From contig JAKLLJ010000188.1 of the NCBI GenBank assembly GCA_023150215.1, positions 1 through 6,627 of the forward strand: 6,627 bases of DNA, written 5' to 3'. The stretch comes from Thauera sp. Lineage in GTDB: Bacteria; Pseudomonadota; Gammaproteobacteria; Burkholderiales; Rhodocyclaceae. Positions 1-6,497 of this stretch are shown one piece after another. Below the pieces are notes generated by a model, which made no database searches, had not been told where the DNA came from, and worked only from the letters and a program-made list of their open reading frames with translations. Each line of letters opens with the position of its first letter. Position 1 is the stretch's first letter. The position numbers and the translations under genes were made by a program.

Positions 1-384
1 GTCGGCGAGCACGCGGCGGACGGCGTCGTCGATGTCGAGTGCTTCCTGGGGAGGGTGCGCGCGCCCGGTGAACACCAGGCGCGACCAGTAGGCGCGGATC
101 TGGCTGGGGTTCTTGCTGGTGAGCTGCTGGTAGAACAGATCACGCTCGGGGCCGGCGGGCAGGTCGATCAGGCGGACGCTGCGACCATCGGGCAGGGTCG
201 TGCTGCGGCCGAGGTAGAGCTGGGTGGCCAGTTCGCGGTCGAGCGTGGTGATGTCCCCGGCGCGGGCGCTGACCAGGACCACGCCTTCGGCGTGGGCTGC
301 GCCCTGCCACAGGGTCAGCGCGAGCACGAGCAGGAGCGCGGCGCCGCTCCGCCTGCGTGCGAATGCAGACTCAGAACACCACAT
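1..384 (-). CDS. PstS-like small periplasmic substrate-binding protein (partial, 3' end off window)
   Basis: Seen: an open frame of 128 codons runs from ATG at 384 to the window edge without a stop. Residues 1-32 form a Sec signal peptide: RRR at 10-12, a Leu/Ala-rich core (ALLLVLALTL), and a likely cleavage after AHA at 30-32. The mature part has the pattern of short proteins annotated as phosphate ABC transporter substrate-binding-like (PBP superfamily): a 'TQLYLGR' helix-strand stretch near 54-60, 'LPDGRSVRLIDLP' at 64-76, 'ERDLFYQQL' at 80-88, and 'AYWSRLVFTGRAHPP' at 98-112. Family members are about 140-150 aa and often end soon after a Gly-rich 'GAIGY'-type segment, so perhaps 15-25 residues are missing. 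The start overlaps the porin end by 14 bp and has no clear Shine-Dalgarno, so translation is probably coupled. No ABC permease or ATPase gene is visible, so a sensory or scavenging role is more likely than classical transport. The ligand is unknown; phosphate is suggested only by family naming. Confidence 0.8.
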   Translation of the reverse strand, partial: MWCSESAFARRRSGAALLLVLALTLWQGAAHAEGVVLVSARAGDITTLDRELATQLYLGRSTTLPDGRSVRLIDLPAGPERDLFYQQLTSKNPSQIRAYWSRLVFTGRAHPPQEALDIDDAVRRVLAD

Positions 385-1576
385 CGACCGACACGCTCAG
401 CAGGTTGATCGAACGGTGATCCAGCCCGGCGGCAAACGGATCGCCGCGTGCGATGAAGCTGCCGTGTGCGCCACGATCCGTGGCAATGTGGCTGAACTCG
501 GCCTTGAGCGCTGCCTCGGGTGAAACGTCCCAGCGCCCGCCCAGGGTGATGCTGCGCTGCGCCTGGTTGCGCGAGCGGTTGAAGAGGGCGAGGGCGCCCG
601 CACTTGCGGCCGAGTCGGCCAGCGCAGGGTCGACCAGCGGAGCGTCCTGGCGCTGGCGGGCAAGGCTCAGGTAGGGCATCAGCGACCCGAAGCGCCGTCC
701 GACCGCGATGTAGGCGCCGGTTGCACTGTTGACGAAGGCCTCCGCATCCAGGCGGCCGAGTTCGGCGACGATGCGCCAGCGCCCGTCGTCCCACTGCATG
801 CCGAGCGAGCTGAAGCTGGCATCGGCACCGGAGCCGCTCAAGCGGGCCTGGAGGGCGGGTGACAGCCCGGTCCGCTCGATGAAGTCGACGTACGACTGTG
901 AGGTCCGCTGCGTAGCCAGTTCGGCCAGGGCATGCCCGGCGCTGAAGCTGAATTCGCCCGCCTCGACGGTCATCGTCAGGCCGCGCAGCCGATGCAGGCT
1001 GGCATGCCCGCCGCCGATCACCGGGATGCGGCTGGCGCCGAAGTAGGGGTGCAGCTCGACGAAGGCCGCGCCGACCCGGCTGCGATGGAGGAGGTCGATG
1101 CCGTCGAGGTCGGCGAACGGGTTGAGCCCATAGACTTCGACGGGCAGGCGCACCCAGGGCTGGTTGTAGTTGATGTCCGCCGTGTCCGAGAGCATGAAGA
1201 ACGGACTGCGCAGGCGGCCCGCGCGGACCGTCAGCGCCGGGGTCAGCGCATGGCTGACGAAGGCGAGCGCGGGGCGCGGGTCGTAATCGCCGCGCTGGGT
1301 TTCGCGCGTCGTCACCTGCAGCACCGCGCCGGTGCCTTGGCCGAACTGCAAGCCGAGCTGCAGGCCGAGCACCGAATCGGGCCCGAGGTCGATGCGGTCG
1401 CCGCCGGGCGCGTCGATGCCGACGCGGGCGAACTGCAGGTCGTCGGATCGCGTGTAGACCGCCCCCAGGGTGGCGAAGCCGGAGACCTGCAAGTCGGGGG
1501 CGGCGTGCACGCCGCACACACCCGCCAGCATGGCGAGGCCGACGAGGAGCGGTGAAGCGGTGCGGCGAAGGCTCAT
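371..1576 (-). CDS. Outer-membrane porin-like beta-barrel protein
   Basis: Seen: 401 aa with a signal peptide (MSLRRTASPLLVGLAMLAG, cleavage near VHA at 23-25). After it come many alternating short hydrophobic/polar strands of the kind found in beta-barrels, such as 'LQVSGFATLGAVYTR', 'GAVLQVTTRE', 'GRWRIVAELGRLD' and 'GAYIAVGRRFGSLMPYLSLAR'. The C-terminus ends in Phe (SVSVDVVF), the usual BAM-recognition signature of barrel proteins. Length fits a monomer of a trimeric or 16-18-strand porin; substrate cannot be read from sequence. The start at 1576 is preferred over an in-frame ATG at 1600: it forms an ATGA overlap with the upstream stop, leaves a compact signal peptide, and has GGAG (1590-1587) 10 nt upstream. 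The Cys at 21 is preceded by Val, so there is no lipobox. It sits between a c-di-GMP enzyme and a periplasmic binding protein, which suggests supply of the sensed solute or an output target. Exact family not recognised. Confidence 0.82.
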   Translation of the reverse strand: MSLRRTASPLLVGLAMLAGVCGVHAAPDLQVSGFATLGAVYTRSDDLQFARVGIDAPGGDRIDLGPDSVLGLQLGLQFGQGTGAVLQVTTRETQRGDYDPRPALAFVSHALTPALTVRAGRLRSPFFMLSDTADINYNQPWVRLPVEVYGLNPFADLDGIDLLHRSRVGAAFVELHPYFGASRIPVIGGGHASLHRLRGLTMTVEAGEFSFSAGHALAELATQRTSQSYVDFIERTGLSPALQARLSGSGADASFSSLGMQWDDGRWRIVAELGRLDAEAFVNSATGAYIAVGRRFGSLMPYLSLARQRQDAPLVDPALADSAASAGALALFNRSRNQAQRSITLGGRWDVSPEAALKAEFSHIATDRGAHGSFIARGDPFAAGLDHRSINLLSVSVDVVF

Positions 1577-4041
1577 CGCGGGGGTTCTCCGGCGAGACAC
1601 TCAAGGAGCGTGAAGGTGGCCTCGCGGTCCAGCGGGCGCGCGAACAGGTAACCCTGGCCGAAGTCGCACCCCATCGTGCGCAGGATCTCGAGTTGTGCCT
1701 CGTCCTCGATGCACTCCGCCACCACCGTCATGCCGAGGTCGTGGGCGAGTTCGATGCTGTGACGCACGATCGCACGCAGGCGCTCGTCGTGGGTGATCGA
1801 GCGCACGAAGGAGCCGTCGAGCTTGACCTGGTTGCACGGCATCGTGTGCAGGTAGCTCAGGGTGGAATAGCCGGTGCCGAAATCATCGATCAGGATGTCG
1901 AACCCGGCGGCGCGCAAGGCGTGGAGGTTGTCGATCGCCGGCCCGTCGGGGCGGGCGAGCACGCTCTCGGTGACCTCGAAACGGATCGCGTTGCGGGCGA
2001 CACCGCTGCGGTCGATGGCGGCGAGCAACTCGTCGGCCAGGTGCGGCCGGGCGAGCTGGCGTACCGAGAGGTTGACGCTCACCCGCAGCGGTGCGCCTGC
2101 GGGCAGGCGCTGCGCCCACTCGCGCAGCTCGGCGCAGGTGGCGGCGAGCACGACCATGCCGATGTCGTGAATCAGGTCGAGGGTCTCGGCGAGCGGGATG
2201 AACTCTGCCGGCGAGAGCAGCCCGAGCGTGGGATGGGGCCAGCGCGCCAAGGCCTCGAAGCCGACCGGACGGCGGTCGTCGAGGCCGACGATCGGCTGGT
2301 AGTACACCTGCAGGCCGCCTTCTGTGAGTGCCTTGCGCAGCTCGGCCTCGATTCGCAGCGCGCGCAAGGCCGCAGCGTGCATCTCGGTCTGGAAGAATTC
2401 GATCGCCGCGGTCTCGCTGCGCCGCGCCTTGTGCAGCGCGTTGTCGGCGTCGCGCAGCAAGGACTCGGCGTCCTCGCGCTCGTTGTCGCTGATCGCCACG
2501 CCGACGCGGCAGCGCGGATGCAGGCGCTGGCCGTCGTCAGCGGGGGCGAATTCGGGAAGGGCGATGAGCTGCTCGCACATGCGCAGGGTATCGATCGAGT
2601 TCTCGACCCCGTTGAGCAGCACCGCGAACTGGTCGCCGCCGACGCGCGCGCAGATGTCGCCGTTGCGCATCAAGGCCGCGATGTGGGCGGCGATCCGGCG
2701 CAGCAGCTCGTCGCCGACGGCATGGCCGTAGCTGTCGTTGACCAGGCTGAAGCGCTCGAGGTTGATCGCCAGGATCGCGATCTGGCTCAGGTTGCCGCGG
2801 CGGCGCTGGGCGAGTGCGCTGTTGGCGTGCTCGATGAACATCGCCCGGTTCGGCAGCCCCGTCAGGCCGTCGTGCAGCGCGTCATGCACCAGTTGCCGCT
2901 CGGCGCGCTTGCGCAGATCGATATCGCCAAGCGAGCCGGCCATGCGGCAGGCGTGGGTTTCGCTGCTGCGACTGGCGACACCGCGCATCAGCACCCAGCG
3001 ATAGCTGTCATCGGGTTGGCGCACCCGCAGTTCGACCATGAACTGGTTGCTGTCGCCCTTCAGGTGGTCGATCAGACGTTGACGGTAGGCATCGATCTCG
3101 TGTGGATGGACGTAGTCGAGGAAGTCTTCCGGCACGGTCGACAGGCTGCCTGGCTCGACGCCGAGGATCTCGCAGAAGCGCGCCGAGTAATAGATGGTGT
3201 CGGCGTCGATGTCCCAGTCCCACAGGCCGTCGTTGGCGCCGCGCAAGGCCAGGGCGTGGCGCTCTTCGCTGGCCTGCAGGCGCTCGGCCGTGCGCTGCAG
3301 TTCGGCGATGCGTGCCTGCAGGTTGGCCGCCATTACGTTGAAATGGGCCGCGATCACCGCCAGTTCGTCGTTGCCGCGGGTCTTCACGCGGTGCTCGAGA
3401 TAACCGTTGGCGATTGCCCGGCTGCCTTCGAGGAGGTGGTGCAGGTTGCGGGTCAGTAAATAGCCGAGCGTGGACAACAGGATGAAGGTCAGCAGGATCT
3501 CGGCGAGCGCGATCGCCAGGCCTTGCTGCATGATCGCCTCGCGCGCCGCGGCGAGCACCGATACCGACACGCCGAACTGCAGCACGCCGACCTCGTTGCG
3601 TGGCAGCAGCAAGGGGCGCCGCACATGCACGACGTCGCTGGCGAGCAGGCTTTCGAGGAAGCGCCGGCGATGTTCGCTCGGTTCGGGGATGTGGGTCAGC
3701 ATCGGCCTGCCGGCGCTCACCAGCAGGCGCTCCCCGGTGTCGTGGATGCGGACGTAGATCAGGCCCTCGTCGGCGTCGGCGAGCAATTCGCCGAGCACAT
3801 CCTGCAGGGCCCCCAGCCGTCCCTGCTCGCCATAGGCGGTGGCCATCGCGTGCAGCATGCTCGCGGTCTGGGTGATGGTCGTGTCCAGGCTCGCCGACAC
3901 CGCGTTGTTCATCAGCCGCACGCTGTTGGCCAGCAGCAGGCTGAGCAGCACGACCTGCACCACCGTGCTGGCGAGCAGCAGGCGGATGCGGATCGACGAG
4001 GGGCGCAGCGCGAGTGCAGCGTCGGGTGAGGACTTCGTCAC
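1573..4041 (-). CDS. Membrane HAMP-PAS-GGDEF-EAL protein, probable c-di-GMP phosphodiesterase
   Basis: 822 aa. Seen in order: TM1 (about 20-40); a periplasmic region of about 130 aa (42-171) I cannot assign; TM2 (about 173-196); HAMP (about 193-246) running into a short coiled coil; PAS/PAC (about 260-378); GGDEF (about 385-545); EAL (about 558-815). The EAL domain has the expected catalytic set: E596 of EAL, N657, E689, D719/D720 in DDFGTGYS, K740, E776 and Q796, so c-di-GMP hydrolysis to pGpG is likely. The GGDEF domain is degenerate: the signature is GGDQF (468-472) and the first metal-binding Asp (PleD D327 equivalent) is N427. Guanine-contacting N435 and D444 and the I-site RxxD (R459-D462, five residues before the signature) remain. 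Cyclase activity is therefore doubtful. The start is GTG; GAGG at 4050-4047 lies 5 nt upstream and overlaps the stop of the preceding gene. Identity as a dual-domain protein is certain; direction of activity is inferred. Confidence 0.96.
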   Translation of the reverse strand: MTKSSPDAALALRPSSIRIRLLLASTVVQVVLLSLLLANSVRLMNNAVSASLDTTITQTASMLHAMATAYGEQGRLGALQDVLGELLADADEGLIYVRIHDTGERLLVSAGRPMLTHIPEPSEHRRRFLESLLASDVVHVRRPLLLPRNEVGVLQFGVSVSVLAAAREAIMQQGLAIALAEILLTFILLSTLGYLLTRNLHHLLEGSRAIANGYLEHRVKTRGNDELAVIAAHFNVMAANLQARIAELQRTAERLQASEERHALALRGANDGLWDWDIDADTIYYSARFCEILGVEPGSLSTVPEDFLDYVHPHEIDAYRQRLIDHLKGDSNQFMVELRVRQPDDSYRWVLMRGVASRSSETHACRMAGSLGDIDLRKRAERQLVHDALHDGLTGLPNRAMFIEHANSALAQRRRGNLSQIAILAINLERFSLVNDSYGHAVGDELLRRIAAHIAALMRNGDICARVGGDQFAVLLNGVENSIDTLRMCEQLIALPEFAPADDGQRLHPRCRVGVAISDNEREDAESLLRDADNALHKARRSETAAIEFFQTEMHAAALRALRIEAELRKALTEGGLQVYYQPIVGLDDRRPVGFEALARWPHPTLGLLSPAEFIPLAETLDLIHDIGMVVLAATCAELREWAQRLPAGAPLRVSVNLSVRQLARPHLADELLAAIDRSGVARNAIRFEVTESVLARPDGPAIDNLHALRAAGFDILIDDFGTGYSTLSYLHTMPCNQVKLDGSFVRSITHDERLRAIVRHSIELAHDLGMTVVAECIEDEAQLEILRTMGCDFGQGYLFARPLDREATFTLLECLAGEPPR

Positions 4042-4051
4042 GCCGACCTCA
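4042..4051 (-). promoter_or_regulatory. Shine-Dalgarno fused to the upstream stop codon
   Basis: The malonyl-CoA decarboxylase stop TGA (4051-4049) overlaps the GAGG (4050-4047) that serves the GTG start of the EAL gene, with a 5-nt spacer. Terminating ribosomes would be placed directly on the next initiation site, so translation is probably coupled. This also supports GTG 4041 as the true start. Confidence 0.65.
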
Positions 4052-5431
4052 GCGCCGGGCGAGCCTGCGTACCGCGGATGCCGCCGCGATGCTGCCGTTG
4101 GCAGCGAAGTTCTCCAGGTTGGCCTCGATACTGTCGGGGTCGTACAGGTAGTTGACCATCAGTCCCCACGACTGGCGCAGGCCCTTGTCCGAGCGGTCGG
4201 CCAGCCAGTTCAGGCGCTCGACGCGGGCGCCGTTGCCGAGATGGAAGCGCGCCACCGAATCGACCGGCTTGTCGCCGCGGCGGGCCTCGGTGAGGTAACG
4301 CGCGCCGAGCCGCAGCAGCGGCTCGCGCAGCGCCTGGACAAGCGCTTCGTCGGCGCTCCAGGCGGGGTCGCCGGCGAGCAGCGCGGCCAGTTGCGGCGCC
4401 TCCGGCGAGCCGATGCCGAGCGCGGCGAGCCGCTTCCAGTCGTTGGTGGTGAACGCTTCGGCAAAGGCATCCGGATCGCGCTGCGCCCAGCGCACCAGGC
4501 CGGGCAGCGGCGACAGGGTGGCGAAGGTCTTGAGGCGCGGGAAATCGCGCTTGAGGTCATCGATCACGCGCTTGAGCAGGAAGTTGCCGAAGCTCACCCC
4601 GCGCAAGCCCTTCTGGGTGGCGCTGATCGAATAGAAGATCGCGGTCGTGGCCCGGCTCGCGTCGGCCAGCGGCGCCTCGATGTCGAGCAGGCGCTGGACG
4701 TCGTCGGCGATTTCCTCGAGCAGCGCGACCTGCACGAAGATCAGCGGCTCGAGCGGCATGCGCGGGTGGAAGAAGGCGTAGCAGCGGCGGTCGGAGTCGA
4801 GCCGGTTCTTGAGATCCTGCCACGAGCGGATCTCGTGCACCGCCTCGTACTCGACCAGCCGCTCCAGCATCGCCGCGGGCGAATTCCAGGTGATGCGCTG
4901 CAGCTCGAGGAAACCGACGTCGAACCATGCCGACAGGCGCGTCTCCAGTTCGCGGTCGAGCGGCTTGAGCAGCGGGTCGTCGGCGATGAAGCGCAGCAGG
5001 TCGGCGCGCAGGTCGACGAGAAACTTGACGCCCTGCGGGATGGCGTTGAACTGGGTCAGGATGCGCAGCCGGCGCGAGCGCAGCGCGGCGCGCAGGCGAG
5101 CCTCGGCATCCCATTGCGCCGTGCTGCCGATCGCAGCCTGGTAGGCTTCGTGTGCCGCCGCCACCTGCTCCGGGTCGGGGCCGAACTCGTGCGCGATCAG
5201 GCGCAGGAAGGCATGGCGGCCGGCGTCGTCCAGGCGCAGGTAGGTCTCGGCCAGGCGTGCGGCGCGCTGCCGGGTCGAGACCTCGCCGCCCCGCCCTTCG
5301 GCGCACTCGCGCAGCTGGGTGCGCAGGCGCTCGAGGTCGCTGTCGTCGGGAGGCTTGCCGAGGTGGGTGGCGCTCGCCACCAGCTCGCGCACCCGGCTCA
5401 GCCCGCGGGTCACCAGTCCTGCTCCGCCCAT
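4049..5431 (-). CDS. Malonyl-CoA decarboxylase
   Basis: 460 aa, the usual length for bacterial malonyl-CoA decarboxylase (MCD; MatA in rhizobial malonate operons, MLYCD in animals). Reaction: malonyl-CoA to acetyl-CoA plus CO2, in the cytoplasm. Seen: an all-helical N-terminal half (about 1-165, the oligomerisation region in solved structures), then a C-terminal GNAT-like catalytic half. Recognisable blocks are 'CYAFFHPRMPLEPLIFVQVAL' style text at 217-237, 'FYSISATQKGLRGVSFGNFL' at 266-285, 'FATLSPLPG' at 303-311, 'FHLGNGA' at 396-402, and 'NYLYDP' at 427-432. By comparison with the human enzyme, S307 and H397 should be the catalytic Ser/His pair, with Tyr of NYLY nearby; this is from memory. 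ATG at 5431 is backed by a strong AGGAGG 5 nt upstream. It is the first gene of the probable operon; no malonyl-CoA synthetase or malonate transporter lies in the window. Role could be malonate use, malonyl-CoA detoxification or dicarboxylate catabolism. I give no symbol because a mat operon is not seen. Confidence 0.95.
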   Translation of the reverse strand: MGGAGLVTRGLSRVRELVASATHLGKPPDDSDLERLRTQLRECAEGRGGEVSTRQRAARLAETYLRLDDAGRHAFLRLIAHEFGPDPEQVAAAHEAYQAAIGSTAQWDAEARLRAALRSRRLRILTQFNAIPQGVKFLVDLRADLLRFIADDPLLKPLDRELETRLSAWFDVGFLELQRITWNSPAAMLERLVEYEAVHEIRSWQDLKNRLDSDRRCYAFFHPRMPLEPLIFVQVALLEEIADDVQRLLDIEAPLADASRATTAIFYSISATQKGLRGVSFGNFLLKRVIDDLKRDFPRLKTFATLSPLPGLVRWAQRDPDAFAEAFTTNDWKRLAALGIGSPEAPQLAALLAGDPAWSADEALVQALREPLLRLGARYLTEARRGDKPVDSVARFHLGNGARVERLNWLADRSDKGLRQSWGLMVNYLYDPDSIEANLENFAANGSIAAASAVRRLARR

Positions 5432-5436
5432 GCCAC

Positions 5437-5442
5437 CCTCCT
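5437..5442 (-). promoter_or_regulatory. Strong ribosome binding site of malonyl-CoA decarboxylase
   Basis: The minus strand reads AGGAGG then GTGGC then ATG at 5431. It is the only full consensus Shine-Dalgarno in the window and fixes the start codon of this gene. Confidence 0.8.
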
Positions 5443-5471
5443 GGTCGATTCAGTTCGGATATCTCCGGAAC

Positions 5472-5477
5472 ATCATA
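5472..5477 (-). promoter_or_regulatory. Candidate sigma-70 -10 box for the malonyl-CoA decarboxylase operon
   Basis: The minus strand reads TATGAT (5 of 6 matches to TATAAT) in otherwise GC-rich DNA, predicting a transcript start near 5465 and a leader of about 34 nt. No good -35 hexamer is found 16-18 bp upstream (about 5495-5500, ACAATG-like), so the promoter may be weak or activator dependent. Only this spacer has such a box, in keeping with one transcript covering the four downstream genes. Confidence 0.45.
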
Positions 5478-5500
5478 GCCCGCTTTGGGTAATGCATTGT

Positions 5501-5539
5501 GCGGGCGTGGCACGAACAGTGTGCGATTTTCACGCCCGC
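5501..5539. repeat. Bulged inverted repeat between lgt and malonyl-CoA decarboxylase
   Basis: GCGGGCGTG (5501-5509) is the exact reverse complement of CACGCCCGC (5531-5539). Inside it, GCAC (5510-5513) pairs with GTGC (5521-5524), continuing the stem after a 6-nt bulge (5525-5530, GATTTT) on one side, with a 7-nt loop. It lies about 20 nt downstream of the lgt stop and just upstream of the -35 position of the candidate promoter. No T-run follows the stem on the minus strand, so a classical intrinsic terminator is unlikely. It may end or protect the lgt mRNA, or be an operator. Confidence 0.6.
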
Positions 5540-5554
5540 CGCCGCACTGGCGGC
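5538..5554. repeat. Short hairpin directly after the lgt stop
   Basis: GCCGCC (5538-5543) and GGCGGC (5549-5554) form a 6-bp stem with a 5-nt loop, beginning 6 nt after the lgt stop on the minus strand. Its proximal arm shares two bases with the larger inverted repeat, so the two cannot fully form together. There is no U-tract; it could be part of a factor-dependent or U-less terminator, or chance in GC-rich sequence. Confidence 0.3.
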
Positions 5555-5560
5555 CGGCGC

Positions 5561-6349
5561 TCAGGCCTTGCCGCGGCGCGCCGCGAGCAGCAGCACGCCG
5601 GCGAGCACCATCGGCACGCACAGCCACTGCGCGGTCGATAGCTCGAGGGTCAGGGTGCCGAAGATGCCCGGGTCGGGCGTGCGGAAGAATTCGGCGCTGA
5701 AGCGCAGGCTGCCGTAGCCGATCAGGAACATCGCCGACACCGCGCGCAGCGGGCGTGGGCTGGCGGCGTAGAGCCACAGGATCACGAACAGCAGCAGCCC
5801 CTCGCCCGCGACCTGGTAGAGCTGCGAGGGATGGCGCGGCACAGCGTCCACCCACGGGAACACCATCGCCCAGGGCAGCTCGCCATCGACCGGGCGGCCC
5901 CACAGTTCGCCGTTGATGAAGTTGCCGATCCGCCCCGCCGCCAGGCCGGTCGGCACCAGCGGCGCAATGAAGTCGGTGATCTGCCAGAAACCCTTGCCGT
6001 GACGGCGACCATACAGCCACATCGCCACCAGCACGCCGAGGAAGCCGCCGTGGAAGCTCATTCCGCCTTTCCAGACTGCGAGCAGCTCGCCGGGGTGGGC
6101 GAGGTAGTAGCCGGGCTGGAAGAACAGCACCTCGCCCAGCCGTCCGCCCACGATTACGCCGATCACGCCGTAAAGCAGCAGGTCGTCGATCATCTGCGCA
6201 TCCCAGCCCAATTCCGGGCGGCGGCGGGCATGCAGGCGACCGAGGACGACGAAGAGCACGAAAGCGACCAGATACATCAGCCCGTACCAGCGTACCGAGA
6301 GCGGGCCGAGGGAGAAGGCGATGGGGTCGAACTGCGGATGAACGAGCAT
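5561..6349 (-). CDS. lgt: Prolipoprotein diacylglyceryl transferase
   Basis: 262 aa inner-membrane enzyme that moves the diacylglyceryl group of phosphatidylglycerol onto the lipobox Cys of prolipoproteins, the first step of lipoprotein maturation. Seen: the N-terminal 'FDPIAFSLGPLSVRWYGLMY' block (7-26), seven or so hydrophobic segments, 'GGRLGEVLFF' (68-77), 'GMSFHGGFLG' (96-105) with the conserved His at 100, and the signature 'GRIGNFINGELWGRP' (139-153) with R140, N143, N146 and E148. 'GSLRFSAEFFRTPD' (213-226) carries R216, which matches E. coli R239. Y22 matches E. coli Y26. All residues known to matter in the E. coli enzyme appear present, so it should be active. The start fits family N-termini, though no clear Shine-Dalgarno is visible. 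It is separated by 129 bp from the next gene and by the REP cluster from the previous one, so it is probably its own unit. Essential in most Gram-negatives. Confidence 0.98.
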   Translation of the reverse strand: MLVHPQFDPIAFSLGPLSVRWYGLMYLVAFVLFVVLGRLHARRRPELGWDAQMIDDLLLYGVIGVIVGGRLGEVLFFQPGYYLAHPGELLAVWKGGMSFHGGFLGVLVAMWLYGRRHGKGFWQITDFIAPLVPTGLAAGRIGNFINGELWGRPVDGELPWAMVFPWVDAVPRHPSQLYQVAGEGLLLFVILWLYAASPRPLRAVSAMFLIGYGSLRFSAEFFRTPDPGIFGTLTLELSTAQWLCVPMVLAGVLLLAARRGKA

Positions 6350-6371
6350 GGCGATGAGGATGATTTCGTGC

Positions 6372-6393
6372 AGGCGCGGCGCAAGCCGCGAAC
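6372..6393 (+). repeat. REP unit 1 (degenerate)
   Basis: Matches the REP consensus seen in the next two copies at 19 of 22 positions, with changes in the head and loop. The stem GCGGC/GCCGC is kept. It lies just upstream of the lgt start (21 bp away). Confidence 0.6.
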
Positions 6394-6399
6394 AGGAAC

Positions 6400-6423
6400 G
6401 TAGGAGCGGCGGCAGCCGCGAAC
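6400..6423 (+). repeat. REP unit 2
   Basis: 24 bp, head GTAGGAGCGGC and tail GCCGCGAAC, with internal stem GCGGC/GCCGC around loop GGCA. It is identical to unit 3, 30 bp away. The GTAGGAGCGGC head is typical of REP elements mobilised by RAYT (TnpA_REP) transposases in Pseudomonas and betaproteobacteria. Confidence 0.8.
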
Positions 6424-6429
6424 CCGGAT

Positions 6430-6453
6430 GTAGGAGCGGCGGCAGCCGCGAAC
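6430..6453 (+). repeat. REP unit 3
   Basis: A perfect 24-bp direct copy of unit 2. Together with the inverted unit 4 it encloses 44 bp of unrelated sequence, forming a REPIN-like pair (6430-6521). Confidence 0.8.
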
Positions 6454-6497
6454 AGCGCTGCGGAGAAAACGGCGTGGGCGACGAAGACGTCTGCCGT

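Noticed and set aside
1500..1576. Porin-like protein as a lipoprotein
   Set aside because: The signal peptide has a Cys (residue 21), but the residue before it is Val, which does not fit a lipobox. Cleavage at VHA is better.
315..1604. Minus-strand open frame of 429 aa overlapping the porin-like gene
   Set aside because: It is a shifted frame rich in Arg/Pro/His; the correct frame has a signal peptide and a C-terminal Phe.
1552..3459. Plus-strand open frame of 635 aa opposite the EAL gene
   Set aside because: It is antisense to a protein with clear HAMP, PAS, GGDEF and EAL motifs. Its Val/Ala/Gln/Asp/Arg-rich text without domains is typical of mirror frames in high-GC genes, and no ribosome site or family match is seen.
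5501..5560. Rho-independent terminator after lgt
   Set aside because: Stable stems are present but neither is followed by a run of T on the minus strand.
3839..5641. Plus-strand open frame of 600 aa opposite malonyl-CoA decarboxylase
   Set aside because: It is antisense to a well-recognised enzyme and crosses its start, the spacer and the lgt end. Composition is low-information and there is no recognisable domain.
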